Source: Heliocidaris erythrogramma
Taxonomy: Eukaryota > Echinodermata > Echinoidea > Camarodonta > Echinometridae
Assembly: GCA_025617745.1 (NCBI GenBank)
Contig: CM046870.1
Location: 10,530,410-10,594,409 of the forward strand
Reading direction: 5' to 3'
DNA length: 64,000 bases
The position numbers were made by a program, and so were the translations under genes. Shown piece by piece: positions 1 to 12,183 of the stretch. A model generated the notes under the pieces. It was given only the letters and a program-made list of their open reading frames with translations, made no database searches and had not been told where the DNA came from. How positions within the stretch are numbered: the stretch's first letter is position 1; each line of letters begins with the position of its first letter.

Positions 1-589
1 ATTTTTCTCATCTAACAAAAGTTATCTTTATTCTTTATCAAAATCCGGTGATGTGTTTAAGAAATAACTCCTTGCATACTACCTAAGGGTCACTGGTATA
101 AAACAGGCGGGGGACAGGGGGGAAAGGGGGTACATGCCTCCCCCCCCCCCACTCCACAATTAGGATGGTGATTGTGATTATGACTGTGGAAGAAAGACTA
201 CATATAATGTACACAAATATAAATGGCCCAAAAGAGATCATGATCGCCGAATAAATTTTCAACAAAAAAAAATGAACAAATAAAGAAACATTAAAATAAA
301 GCGATGTCCCAGCATGTAATGTCCCACACCACACACTTTGCTAATTCTACATGTCGGTGATGTGACTAGGTATAAAAAAAAAATATGATCGTTCAGTTGC
401 TAAATATTGTTGATTTAGTGGGTATACAACCCGAGTGGGAGCAAATGAAATGTTTGTTGCTCACTATACCGTATAATTTAAAATGAATATAGCGCGGAAC
501 GAAGCTAGCGGATTTATATGAAAATTGGTGAGATTAACATGATTAACGTGTTTATTTTGTCTGCAAAGCGTGTGGAGTTGTATGCAAAG
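1..589. other. AT-rich non-coding stretch
   Basis: I see no domain-bearing reading frame or splice-bounded exon here. A C-run at about 140-150 next to a G-rich patch is the only low-complexity mark. It may be intron of the gene to the right or intergenic DNA. Confidence 0.5.
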
Positions 590-1560
590 AAATGAATTTG
601 AATTCACGGAAGGCGTTATTACGTAATCGCGAATCGTCTCGCTTTAATTTGAATGAAAATTCTCCAAAGACGAAACACGTTTTAATTCGAAAGCAAACAA
701 AATGTTTTGAATGACAGTTTTATGAAATCGAATGCTAAAAAACAAATTTGAATGATAAAAACAAGCTACGGTGGCAGAATCGGTGAATTTGAATGCACAT
801 AAAATGAATTCGTGTGGCCAGCTTACGAATTTGAACGAGAAATCCTATATTTGGTTGTTATGCTTTATTAAATTTGATATATTGGTTTGGAATTGCATGT
901 GAGCTTTTATGTTTTCTTTAATTCATATAAACTTCTTTTAATGAATTCATGTTTATATCATCTACATATATTTTAGCAATTTTTTATAAAATTATTGACT
1001 TACTTTTCTACGGTCTAACAAGTTTACACAATAATTATTGTTCATACTTTCAAGTGAAGATCTATTTCATAATGTTGTATTGTTAAATGTATGTAAGTGG
1101 GTGTAATAACTAATAAATTTATTTAGGAAAATTATTTCTTTCATAAAAGTATCTGTGTTTTTCATTGGGGAGGGTTGGGGTATTGAGTTTAAGTCCATGA
1201 TTATGAAAGCTATAAGGCATATGGAATGGAACTGAGTAATGAATAGGAAGCCTAATCACGCATTACAAAACAATTTATTTCAAAGTAAATTAATTAAAAG
1301 TCCAAATACCTTAAACATGCTAAATTGAATGGGTTTATTACGAATTCGAATGCCCACGTGCGAATTTGAATGCTGGCAGAGACGCTTTCCGGCATGGTGG
1401 CGAATTTGAATGCTCCCAACCGACTTTTTATTTTGAATGAGAAAAGTGTTAAATTGTTTGATCTAAGTGCGAATTTGAATGACCGAAATACCAAGTTGAA
1501 TGATGAATTTTACGGTGCATATTTTTTTCGCTACTTTGAATGACTCTTATATCAAATTAA
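590..1560. repeat. Dispersed GAATTTGAATG motif cluster
   Basis: The motif GAATTTGAATG, or close variants ending TTGAATG, recurs many times in the same orientation: near 593, 638, 702, 747, 786 and 827, then near 1324, 1341, 1362, 1401, 1431, 1471, 1493 and 1533. Spacing is irregular, roughly 20-50 bp, and the sequence between copies is not repeated. It is neither a simple satellite nor coding. About 500 bp of ordinary AT-rich DNA separates the two groups. Confidence 0.6.
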
Positions 1561-1784
1561 ATGAAAAAAGTCCGAAATTGACCGCAAAAACCTATATTAT
1601 ACCAGCAGTTTACCTCACTAAGGCTACGACCCATGTGTCGATAGCTTTCACTACTGTTTCCAGCATTTAGTTTAGATTTGAGCACCTTCCTAACTCTTCT
1701 GATATACTAGGCCTCAATCTTCTTCTTCATTTTGCAGCTGTTGTTTTTGGTTGGCTTACTCCTCTTAACTGCTTAAGAGTGATC

Positions 1785-2360
1785 ACGGCACATATTTCCA
1801 ACCGCAAACTGCATACCGATGTCTTCACTAAAAAGATCCGAACAGTTTTGATGAGAGACTCCATGTCACCTCCTGAATTGCCATACAACTTTAAATTATC
1901 CATGTATAACAGATGATTGACCCTTGTCTCGCTCTTGAATTCATATCCGAGTCCGGATCTTCTAAGCTGTTAATGGTGCCATTACCATCACGAATAGCAG
2001 AGGAGAAAGGCTATCTCCTTGAAAGATTCCTCTCTTGACTTCTCCGATAATTTCACAAATGCTCTCCAACTTAGTTCTCCATCTTTTCATGCTTTTGCCG
2101 AGGAACTTCCTGATATTGTCTGCAATTCCTACCATTTCAGGAGACTTATTGATCAAGAAGTATGGAACCGTGTCATATGTTTTCTTATAGTCGATCCATG
2201 TCATTGCCAAATTTGCTTTCCTTTTCTTGCTGTCGTTCAGCCAAGCGGGCTCTCTCATTTTTACGCCGTTGACGTTTATATTTATCTTTGTATGCATCAT
2301 TCTCATGAGTGATAAAATGTGCCGTTTCCCCTGGCTAGGGGAATAGAATTTGTGCATACC
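1785..2360 (-). pseudogene. Non-LTR retrotransposon reverse transcriptase fragment
   Basis: On the minus strand an open stretch (2357-1962) reads an RT palm segment: AMTWIDYKKTYDTVP (motif A region), then GEVKRGIFQGDSLSPLLF (motif B region). Past a stop it continues to about 1785 with HLLYMDNLKLYG, a YxDD-type motif C reading YMDN, followed by ESLIKTVRIF and a frameshift. The phrasing resembles R2/NeSL/Hero-type site-specific LINE enzymes (known family, my inference). Both ends are missing, the second Asp of the catalytic pair is replaced by Asn, and stops and shifts are present, so it is a dead fragment. Confidence 0.75.
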
Positions 2361-2640
2361 AGAACTTCGGTAATAAATGTGTATTCCACTTTGCCGTGCA
2401 TTCTACTACATCATTTCTTGTTCTTCTTGTTAGGTGGGCTGTACATCAAGTACAGACCACCTTATGTTTTTGTACGATATTTTCTTTCTTTATTTTGTAT
2501 TCTTTATTTTTATTTCTACCCACTTACTTGTACGCAAATATCTCCAAAACGGCTTATTCAGTTGTATTCAAATTTGGAACAAAGGTAGATATGGTTATTG
2601 TCTTAGCGCAGAATTTTTTAAAACATAGTCAATGCATTTT
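2361..2640. other. Non-coding stretch, nothing recognised
   Basis: T-rich DNA with short overlapping open frames but no recognisable protein motif or repeat boundary. Confidence 0.4.
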
Positions 2641-3060
2641 GACGTCATCTAGGTGCCATTTTGTCAAATTCAGACATATTCTATATCTTTGTAATGGAAA
2701 GTCAAAACATAACCATATTTGGCATGATGCAAGTTAATTAAAAAGGAAATTAATTGAACATAGGGTGCGTGCGCATACGAAGTTGAAGTTGCGCTCTCGC
2801 AAACAAATCTGAAAATGCTCTAAATAGTCTATAATCAATTTTGGGCATGTTTTAGGCCATTTTAAAAATTTTAACATTTTCCGCGCGTGCGCACGCATTG
2901 TGACGTCATCTAAGCGCCATTTTGTACAATTCCGCCATAGGCCTATGCTATATCTCTGCAATGGAACATCATAACACAACCCTATTTGGCATGATGCACG
3001 TTAATTAAAAACAAATTAATTGAACATAGGGTTCGTGCGCGTACGGGCGCGTCGGTGAAG
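2641..3060. repeat. Diverged tandem duplication, period about 261 bp
   Basis: The block starting GACGTCATCTAGGTGCCATT at 2641 returns at 2902 as GACGTCATCTAAGCGCCATT. Both copies contain 'TTTGGCATGATGCA', 'TTAATTAAAAA' and 'AATTAATTGAACATAGGGT', then a CpG-rich tail with GTGCGCATACG. Copies differ at many positions, so the duplication is old. No coding content. Confidence 0.7.
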
Positions 3061-4195
3061 TTGCGCGCGCCTTAGATTGACTGGAATAGAGTGTGCATGG
3101 GCAATAGTTCATCGTTGAACATTTGCAATTAGTGCGTGGATTATAACCCTCTAGTATGCGCGCGATCAACTATATGCGCATGTACGCGCATTACACGCAT
3201 ACGCGCAAACATATGAAAATGCTTTTATATCATCTATAATTGATTCTACAGTTGATTTCACATCATTTTGACATTATAAGACACTGCACTATGCACGCAT
3301 CAAAGTTATTATGTAGGAACATGCCTACTTTATATAGTAGACCAGCCAAACATCCAAAAAGGCTCTAGAAAAAGATTCGACTGCATTTTTGGGTAATGCT
3401 CGGCATCCATGCTTAAAGTCTTGCAAAAATACTGACGAATAACGTACGGGCGGATGCGACGCGCATTTTTGCCTAAAAATGCCATTTTTGGCTCAAAATT
3501 TGAAAGAATGTAAAAAGACACAATTTTAATTTTTTTGACCTAATATGTAATACCTGATTAAGTCTTTTCAAGTAATATCAGATTTATTTTGAGTTTCAAA
3601 CATTTTGAGTTATAAACCCTATTAATATACAATTGAAAGTTGCATATTACACACACATGTATGACGTAATGAAACATAAAACTGTGATTTACTCAAAATA
3701 ATAGGTTGTGAAAACTACCAGTATTTCAAAGTTTTTTACCCAACGTAAATTTGTCATTTTAAACGCTTTTTCTTGATTAAACATATCATGTATATTGTCA
3801 TGTCACACACAGAAAAGAAATTATCCCATAAGATGATAGATAACTCATTTTATGTTATCCCAAATGGAACGATGTATTTTTACTGGATGCGCATTTTGAC
3901 TGAAAAAACATTATTTGAAGGTACAAATAGAGTGTACATGTACAAAGGCAATAATCCCATGTATTATCAGTATAGTCTATGGGCCAAAAACTGAAATGTC
4001 CCCACCTCTTAGAAATAATCTTAAATGATTTTTTTTTTCTGTTAGATGGGACCATTAACTCAAAACGTGCTTCTTTGCCCTAAATTAAAAGGTGGGCGTG
4101 ACCACAAGGGCTATTATAATGGCAACGGATCAAAAACAAGAGAATTTAAGAAATTGTCATGTATTCGTGATTAAAGAAAGTACAAAAACACATAA

Positions 4196-4696
4196 AAATA
4201 AGAAATTTACGGCATTTCGAAGTTTTTCATTGTTTTGTAAAACAGTGATATGCATAACATGGGCTGTATGCAAATTAGTGATCCGATGATGTCCTGAGCT
4301 CACTTTTCCTTTTGTATTTTATTATATGAAATTTCATATATTTCATTTTTTCATAGATGTTTATAAAAATTCTCTTCATTGTATCGCAATAAGTTATAAT
4401 AATGATGCTCGTACACATTCTACGAGGAGTCAAACTTTGTTTTACATTCAGAAAACTGAAATATTTGAAATTTGATATAATAAAATACAAAAGGAAAAGT
4501 GAGCTTATGGCATTATCGGCTCAATAATTTGCATACAGCCCATGTTATGCATATCATTGTTTCACGAAACAATGATATTAACAATGATATTAAAACATTA
4601 AAATGCCATAAAAAAAAAACATAAATGTCTCGTATTTTATCCGATTTTGATGAATTTTAACCTTTTTTTTGTTTAATTTAATTTGATTGAAATAAC

Positions 4697-4733
<37 letters not shown>

Positions 4734-4758
4734 GGGGGGGGGGGGGTGAACTTGGCCT
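4196..4758. mobile_element. Truncated palindromic MITE with a TTAA right border
   Basis: It shares sequence with the complete MITE at 22077-22657, including CAGTGATATGCATA, CACTTTTCCTTNTGTATTTT and its mirror image, and ends ...AACTTGGCCT followed by TTAA (4759-4762). The outer part of the left arm is absent; similarity starts directly next to the inner end of the long inverted repeat arm. A T(32)G(14) tract lies inside the right arm. Confidence 0.65.
4701..4746. repeat. T(32)G(14) homopolymer junction
   Basis: An uninterrupted T run of 32 is followed directly by a G run of 14. The same T-to-G arrangement occurs at 35648-35684 and 47654-47674, suggesting a recurring feature of this genome. 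Run lengths may be unreliable in any assembly. Confidence 0.9.
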
Positions 4759-4762
4759 TTAA

Positions 4763-6693
4763 AGTTGGTTACGGATGTGTTCCTCATGGACGTTGTCATG
4801 GTTAATAATGAGTAATACATCATGAAACCATTGGAATTTGAAAATTGCACACATTCGTAATTGAACAACATGCAAGCAATATGTCCATTCTTAATATATA
4901 TAATTATTCTGCGCTTTAAATTCAAATCTTTCTAGATTTTAATAGAAAGAAGTGTTTTGACTAAACAGTGTCAAAATTGTTGCTCGATCACAAACTTTAA
5001 AAACTGTAAAGCTGATTTGAGCTATACAGAATATTAGCACCCACCCCATCAAAATTACGTCTGCATGGCTTTCATCATTTGGTCGACCACTCGGAAGTCG
5101 GTCTCAGGTGTAGTAAATGGGTACATGGTAGGTATTTATTCCTTGACTGCTTTCAGCGCCTTATAGGGCAGCTGGGCTAAAGCCAAGGTAATAATACTAC
5201 TTCGGCGCTTAGAAACATATGTATTCAGCGCAATATAAATGTTATGTATTATTATTCATCATTAAATGAAAATAGACTCACGGTTGATATAGGCTGAGAA
5301 CAAATTATTCTATTACTTGCTTCTGCACCTGCACTCCCCCCCCCCCCCCCAATAAATAATAATGTCGTTCACAAACAAAGGTTTATCGGTTATCGGTGGC
5401 ACACAGACTCAGGTTCGTCGGTAGTGGTTTCGACACCCCCCCCCCCCCCACCTCCAACTCAGAAATGCCTAGCTACGCCCACGGGTCTATCCATTCTTTC
5501 ATGATGACATTGTACTTGAACCCCACTAGGATGACTTTTTTTTCCCTCTTCATAAGAATCTGATGTCACCGGCGGATCCAGGTATTTCAAAGTGGGGGGG
5601 GGGGGGGGGGTCTCGATGTGAAGGAGAGATACGCGAAAAAACGAAAGAAAAAAACGAAAGGCCTCTGCCACCAGAATAGGGGGCCGAACTCAATCAAATT
5701 CAAATGCACAAAATCAATTGAAAATAACTCAGCAATTGTTTTCCAACTGAAGTAACTAATGCATAGTTGGTTTGACCCACACTCGCTACTTCAGCCCAAA
5801 CTTGGTACAAGAGGAGTTTGACAATACTGTTTGAAAAGCCTGCTGCTGAGTCATCCGTGGCAGGAAAGTTATGAATAAGGTATCATTGCACAGAATATAA
5901 GTTGTTCTTTACTATGAAAGTTTATAGAGGTTATAATTTTTTAATTAGAAGCTAATTAAGTTGGGTATACCTTTTTTTTTTTTTACAGGCACTGTATATA
6001 AATAAAATTTTGATGAATCAAGTAGAAGGTTTTGTCATCATGTTCAATGTGAAAATGTTGGTATCACCCATTTTATAGGGGACACAAATCTTCTGGATAT
6101 AGATTGGAATCAAGGAAACAGAAATTCTGGTAGAAAGACAAACCATTTGTATTGGCTACCAAATTTCGGTAACAGCTATTATGATAGTGGTCACATTCAC
6201 AGCCAACGAGCAGATTCTAATTAATCGCTGAAAGTGTTTCTTAATTTAATTGCTATATATTTCATTGGTCAGTTACATTTCCTTATTTATTTGAAAGATG
6301 TCATCTTCATTAATTCTGTTTCCATGGCAACATATTTTTTTTAGAAGTCAAATTTAGCTCTATTCAAAACTAAAGTTTTGAATATAATCAAACAGGCGGT
6401 AAAAATTATTAGATGTTTACCATTATTTCATGTTGAAAACAAATATGGTTCTGTATTTCATTAGAAATGCAATAAATTTCTTTGTTACCATGGTAACGGC
6501 CTACACATTTAGTGGTCTCCTCCATCATCCAGAACAAATTTTGATAAGTGAGTGTCCTGTAAAAGAGAAGATAATCACGTACAATACAAATGTATTAATA
6601 TTTATCGTGGTTTTTTGATGGACACCTTCTATAACTCTTATTTGAGTTTTTATCAAGTGAGAAACTTTTGATACATTATTTTAAAATGTTAAA
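4763..6693. other. Spacer of the long inverted repeat, non-coding
   Basis: AT-rich DNA with C runs near 5336-5350 and 5437-5449 and a G run near 5594-5610. At 5568 'ACCGGCGGATCCAGG' resembles the end of hAT-like elements, but no partner end was found. No coding signal was recognised. Confidence 0.45.
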
Positions 6694-7687
6694 ATGTGTT
6701 TCTGTCCTTTCTTAATTACGAATACATGACATTTTCTTAAATTCTACTGTTCTTTATCCGTTGCCATGGTAATAACCCTTGTGGCCACCCCCACCTCTTA
6801 ATTTAGGGCAAAGAAGCATATTCTGATAGTTAATGGTCCCATCTAACAGAAGAAAAAATAATTTAAGATTATTTCTAAGGGGGTTGAGACATTTCAGTTT
6901 TGGGCCCATAGACTTTACTGATAAACATGGGATAATAGCCTTATGTACTCTAGATGTACCTTCAAATAGTGTTTTTCAGTCAAATGCGCATCCAGTAAAA
7001 ATACATCGTTCCATTTGGGATAACATAAAATGAGTTATCTATCATCTTATCGGATAATTTCTTTTCTGTGTGTGACATGATTATGTTTAATCAAGAAAAA
7101 GCGTTTAAAATGACAAATTTACGTTGGGTAAAAAACTTTGAAATATTGGTAGTTTTCACAACCTATTATTTTGAGTAAATCACAGTTTTATGTTTCATTA
7201 CGTCATACATGTGTGTGTAATATCCTACTTTCAATTGTGTATTAATCAGGTTTATAACTTGAAACTCAAAATAAATCTGGTATCACTTGAAAAGTCTTAA
7301 TCAGGTATTACACATTAGGTCAAAAAAATTAAAATTGTGACTTTTTACATTCTTTCAAATTTTGAGCCAAAAATGGCATTTTTAGGCAAAAATGCGCGTG
7401 GCATCCGCCCGTTCGTTATTCGTCAGTATTTTTGCAAGAGTTTAAGCATGAACGCTGAGCATTACCCAGAAATGCCGTCCAAAGTAAAAAAAAATCTTCT
7501 TGGCTGGTCTACAGTATATCAATGTTATTACTCTATCGCATTTCCAGACTTTTCCCCAGCCCACCTGTATAGTTGTACTTGTTCAACTCTAGTTCTTCTT
7601 GTTCTTCTTCTTGTTCTTCTAATTATCATTATAATTATCATGATCAATATTTTTTTGTTTCTTTGCTTTCTATTTAAACTTGGACAG

Positions 7688-7940
7688 GTCTCCAGTGTAA
7701 GGGAGGAATGGTATACACCTCTTGCGGAGACAAGTGTCAAGGACGCTGCTGGAACGAAATGCAGGAAGCGTACGATGAAACCATGTGCACAGAAACTTGT
7801 GTAGAAGGATGTTTCTGCCCCAAGGGTACTATTCTTGATGAAGAAGCCGGACAGTGCGTTGCGCCCACAGAGTGCCCGTGTATTGTTGATAAAAGACATA
7901 TACTTAGTGGGGAGTACTTCATAAGAGACTGCCAGACGTG
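7688..7940 (+). CDS. Exon: trypsin-inhibitor-like (TIL) cysteine-rich domain
   Basis: Acceptor ...TTGGACAG precedes 7688 and the donor is GTATGG at 7941. The frame reads GLQCKGGMVYTSC, then CWNEMQ, ETCVEGCFCPKGTIL, GQCVAPTECPC and FIRDCQT. This is the classic TIL pattern that follows VWD-C8 in SCO-spondin, von Willebrand factor and mucins (family knowledge). The exon enters in phase 1 (its first codon borrows one base) and leaves with two bases, TG. The next exon supplies C, completing a cysteine and giving DCQTC. The upstream VWD/C8 partner is not in view. The donor follows the family pattern but is unproven by transcripts. Confidence 0.88.
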
Positions 7941-8370
7941 GTATGGAACGCTGTTTTACTTTAATAATTTTTCACCTTTCTGTCCAAACCACGATGGAAA
8001 AAACTTTAAAAATTCCACCTTAGGCAATTTTAATAGCATTGTGGATCACCTTTTGAAACATTATAATAAAATATCACGTAATCCGAAAATAATTTATAAT
8101 TATCTGTAAACTGTGCCCTCCCTTGTTTCGCGTCATCATTAAGTGGATATATTTCCTTCTTCTAAATTCTGTTATTTCTAACGATGATGTGTCGACTCAT
8201 ACTTTTAAAACTTATTTGCAACTTTCATTAATGAAAATCACTATTTGATGACTAACAAAAATGTAGTCTTACTAGCTGAGCATGGTCAATCATGTTTACA
8301 ACAACTAAATATGTCAGTATGTAATTTTTAATAATCCTTGTGTATCCCGTGCATTATTATTACTTCATAG
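7941..8370. other. Intron 1 of the visible gene
   Basis: AT-rich intron with a normal GT start and a TTCATAG acceptor. No repeat or RNA recognised. Confidence 0.6.
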
Positions 8371-8435
8371 CTCTTGCGAATTTGGAGGGAGTTTCAACTG
8401 TTCAGGGCCGAGATGCAGCGATATACCAAGTCCTG
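8371..8435 (+). CDS. Exon: short Cys-rich segment completing the TIL/VWC-like unit
   Basis: A 65-nt exon bounded by acceptor TTCATAG and donor G|GTATTG. Joined to the previous exon it reads C-SCEFGGSFNCSGPRCSDIPSP, the usual 'CxC..G.W.C....C' tail after a TIL domain in VWF/SCO-spondin-type proteins. Its phases (2 in, 1 out) are exactly what joins the TIL exon to the LDLa exon, which otherwise could not be spliced together. This phase bridge is the strongest argument for it. Confidence 0.82.
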
Positions 8436-9043
8436 GTATTGATTCAGTTTCCTTATTTTATTTTCAGTGCATTACGTTTAAAAAAAAAGAAATACTTGGA
8501 TTCGTGTTCTGTACTCTCTCTGTATGAAAAATAATCTTTCATATTTTGAAGAACATCACCCGACACACTTGTACTTGAATAAATTATATAGTACATGCTC
8601 TGGAGTTGAATATACCGTAATATGTGCATCCATACTGATTTAGAATTTCTCAAATGCATTATAATGCAAGAGAGAAATTATAAATCTATGGATGCACCTT
8701 TTACGGTGTATTTGACGACAACGAGCATGTGTTATGTGTTATATAAGATGGGAAACTGATTGTGGGAGCTCATTAAAATTAGCAACCTCCATCACATAGA
8801 GTGCAAATTCGTAAATCCGTTGTTTCGTTATAAAGCCAGTCGAAAATAGTATGCAATAAACGCGTCGCAATATATGCGCGCTGATGTAATTTACTTGTTG
8901 CGCGCCTTGGCCTTATGGGATTTTGTACACAAATAAGCGTGCAAACATTGTTGTTATATATCAAGTTCGCGTCCATATAACGAGTTACGCAATGCCAAGG
9001 AGAGTGAATCTGACCAATCAGAAATCTTTTAAGTAACCCATCT

Positions 9044-9083
<40 letters not shown>

Positions 9084-9220
9084 ACAGGCTACATTAGGTG
9101 GACAATTTTTGTCTTTAATATTTCTATGCTCAACTGTCCACCTAATGTAGGGGGCGCTATTATGACGAAATAAACCGCATTGTGTGTCCACCTAATATAC
9201 TGTTTAGTAAAATATACATA
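8436..9220. other. Intron 2, left part
   Basis: AT-rich intron with a (TA)n microsatellite at about 9047-9079. At 9096-9200 the phrase GTCCACCTAAT occurs repeatedly in both orientations, with 'CTACATTAGGTGGACA' facing 'TGTCCACCTAATGTAG', suggesting a small decayed hairpin element. No exon seen. Confidence 0.5.
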
Positions 9221-10060
9221 GGGTAAACTGGGGGAATATGGAGCCCTTAAGCACAAAATGATAGTTTTGAACATGTAACAAACATTCTTTTCACTTCTCT
9301 CTTTACTGGTGAAAGAACTATTTATTGCCTACATAAAATCACTAAAGTTAGAAAAAAAAATAATTGTCTTGTATAAATAAAAGACAAAATAAACAAAAGT
9401 GTCACGGGATCCATATTACCCCAATGGACGGGGTAATATGGAGCCCATAAACAAATATCCATATACCAAGATTTTGGTATACAATTATCAATTAATTTTT
9501 TTAACAAGTGAAAGTTCTCTTCAAACTATAAATTATACATCATGTAATGATTATAACTACACGACAGAAGAATACTGCACTAGCCATCAACAGTCTGTGC
9601 ATGTACACATTGATAACACTATATCCATTGTATAGAATGCTGCATGTTTACAAGGGGCTCCATATTACCCCAAATATATTGTTGCTTTGTAAATGGATTG
9701 TACAGGCCATTCACTCAACCATGATCAATACACATGCACTCAGCACCAGTATACAACCCACTTTATGCACTTATTATGATACAATCAAGATATGATTACG
9801 CTAAGCAATCTTTACATTTTCGGGCTTATAAGGAGCCCCCAAATGGCACGAAAATCGCTTACCTTTCTCCAATATGTTGGATTTTGTTGTGGATATCCGA
9901 GACCTACCAGCTAACTTCGTGTTTACAGAGTGGCAGTGGGTGCAACAGGTCACATAACAGGCATTTAAACCACAGAGGGGGGCTATAACACTTTTCTACA
10001 GGCAGATTTCTATGCATGGCTCCATATTACCCCGAGGCTCCATATTCCCCCGGTTTACCC
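9221..10060. mobile_element. TA-flanked non-autonomous element, 840 bp, with internal TIR-motif copies
   Basis: The ends are inverted repeats: left GGGTAAACTGGGGGAATATG, right CATATTCCCCCGGTTTACCC. TA flanks both sides (9219-9220 and 10061-10062), as expected for a Tc1/mariner-type duplication. The related motif GGGGTAATATGGAGCC recurs inside in both orientations at 9407-9422, 9430-9445, 9656-9671 and 10018-10033. No transposase reading frame is visible, so it is a MITE-like element moved in trans. Confidence 0.8.
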
Positions 10061-10590
10061 TAGACATATATATTGACTGGTATATATAATATACACTTGC
10101 AACACTGTGGTTATGGGAACATTCTTTTGTTATGTATTCGGGTTTGGATCATGAAACTTCAAGGCTAATCTGAGACGATGAGCAAAATTTGGCTGTTTGC
10201 CATGTACAGTTTGCGCCGTCCTATCCAGCGTCTGGCTGCAGGAGCTACCGCAGCAATTTTTTTAACAATGCAAAGTGAGAAACCCGAGACAAGTTAAATC
10301 TAAACTTATTGTTCAGATCAAGGTTATCCATTTCTGTGAAGTTTATTGCCGTCCTCTAGATCAAATAAGGATTGCTTTTAGAATTAACTGACAACTCGTG
10401 TAATTTTACGATATTCTAGACTAATAATTTATTATTTATAATACAAATATTTTTCATTCGTCAAGAATGGTGCTGACGCAATTTTATTGTGCTATCGAAC
10501 CAATTAGTGTAAGGATATCGGTACTGATGGTTATATTGACAGGTCGGTTAATATTATACAAATAGTGCATGGTCTATCATGCACTATTAT

Positions 10591-10760
10591 ACTATTAATA
10601 CATGGTTGGGAGTGCGTTGGTGCGATCTGGCAACACAAAGGTTTTTATCGTGGTGTACTATACGCACGAGGCGCAAGCCGAGTGTGTTGGACACCCCGAT
10701 AAAAACCTGCGTGTTGCCGGATCGCTCTAACGCACGATCTCACAACCATGTATTAATAGT
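10591..10760. repeat. Imperfect 170-bp foldback
   Basis: The left arm ACTATTAATACATGGTTG... pairs with the right arm ...CAACCATGTATTAATAGT. The arms also share GCAACAC/GTGTTGC and GGTTTTTATCG/CGATAAAAACC. About 60 bp per arm surrounds a CG-rich centre. It could be a MITE; no clear target duplication was found. Confidence 0.75.
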
Positions 10761-11061
10761 TTTATAAAAGGGTCGGCAATATGATTATGAAGTCAATGAA
10801 AAATGGTTACAACCCCATAGAAACGCCAAGAGTCGCACAGTCATGGAGGCTGCCATTTCCTTTCCTGGATGACGTCACATAAACGCAGCCAACAAAATTC
10901 ATGCGCATTTCAGTGCGTGCATGTAATCCCTGCGCTAAAATGACAATTAAATTACGCGATTTCATTGCGTTTTAAGTTTGCGCCCACCAGAGGTACGCGT
11001 ACGCGCAGCTCAGCCGCGCTTTAGAGCCTTTTTGCCGTGCGTTTTCACTTTTTTTGCACGA

Positions 11062-11440
11062 TCACGTGGTGTTATTTGACCAATGAGGATGGATACATTC
11101 TTGAACCCGATTTAATATGCCTTTTTGTCGTGGTATTTGACCAATCAGGATGGCTAAATTATTGAACCGGTTTTATAAAATATTTAACATTGACCTCACT
11201 CATGATGTTCTGGTCATAATGGTCCCTTTTCGACTAAAAATTCACCAACGATATCATTCTTTCTATGTCTGAATCGTGATCAGATTTTTAATCTGAATCA
11301 TTTATAGGTGGGTTTTGGCCTCCAAATTCTGATATAAAAACCCTTTTTCCGTTCGTTAGTGCTTCTTTTTTTTTTTGCACAGTTACGTGGTGTTATTTGA
11401 CCAATCAGGATGGCTACATTCTTGAACCCGTTTTATAAAA
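11062..11440 (+). repeat. Three direct copies of a ~55-bp motif
   Basis: The phrase GTGGT(G/A)TTATTTGACCAAT(G/C)AGGATGG, followed by TACATTCTTGAACCCG or similar and TTTTATAAAAT, occurs near 11066, 11130 and 11387. The copies are diverged and unequally spaced. A similar 'CACGTGATGCGAATCTAACCAATCA' text at 11909 may be a weaker relative. Confidence 0.6.
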
Positions 11441-12183
11441 TGGATTATATGCACGACAAATACTGAATTATCCCGAGTGCAGTTTTGTTTCACCAAGGCC
11501 GACGTGAAATGGACATTTATAGAAAAATTTAGGATTTGGAGTTCATATAGTCTAGTAATTATGCCTAGATAGAACGTGCACTAATTGTTATAGTAAATAG
11601 ATCCTTAGATCTTTAATTGTTATCTTGTGTATTAGGTCCGGGCCCTAGGTCTATAAATTTATAGTCTAGATCTACTGCTGATTTCCTAACTCTACAAAAG
11701 TTGTTTTCTTCACAAAATAAACTCCAGATGTTAGCTCTCCAATGATGTGTAATACTCTGAACTCCAAAAACTTGAAATTGAATTCTGAGAACGATGAAAC
11801 TAATATTCACTATTATTCAGTATTTACTATTAATTTAACACGGGATTCCCCGTGCAAAATTCAAAGTTATTGTGCATGATCGTGCACTATAACAAAACTT
11901 GTGTACGTCACGTGATGCGAATCTAACCAATCACAGCGCGTATTATACTACACTATTTACTATAGCCAACTAAAATGACCGGGAGTGAAAATATGTAAAT
12001 TACGATCCTCGCAATCAATATCACGTGACGAGCTGTGGATCAGTCACACCTTTGTGTCTGTGAGAGCTATCTTATACTTAACACTAAAGTACATTTATAT
12101 ACACGTATGTATGGGTATATGTGACCCGACGCCTCAAAACCTACAATAAGTCACCAAAATTATTATGTGCATATATTATGTTA

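Larger units (their letters stand above)
3332..7518. mobile_element. Element or rearrangement with 0.83-0.86-kb inverted repeat arms
   Basis: The sequence 3332-4193 is repeated in reverse complement at 6694-7518. Matching landmarks include ATATAGTAGACCAGCCA (left outer end) against TGGCTGGTCTACAGTATAT (right outer end), GCCAAAAATGGCATTTTTAG, the TGTCACACACAGAAAAG block, and GGCAACGGAT against ATCCGTTGCC near the inner ends. The arms enclose about 2.5 kb that includes a truncated TTAA-type MITE and homopolymer runs. No transposase reading frame was recognised, so this may be a large foldback element or two opposed copies of one repeat. Confidence 0.7.
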
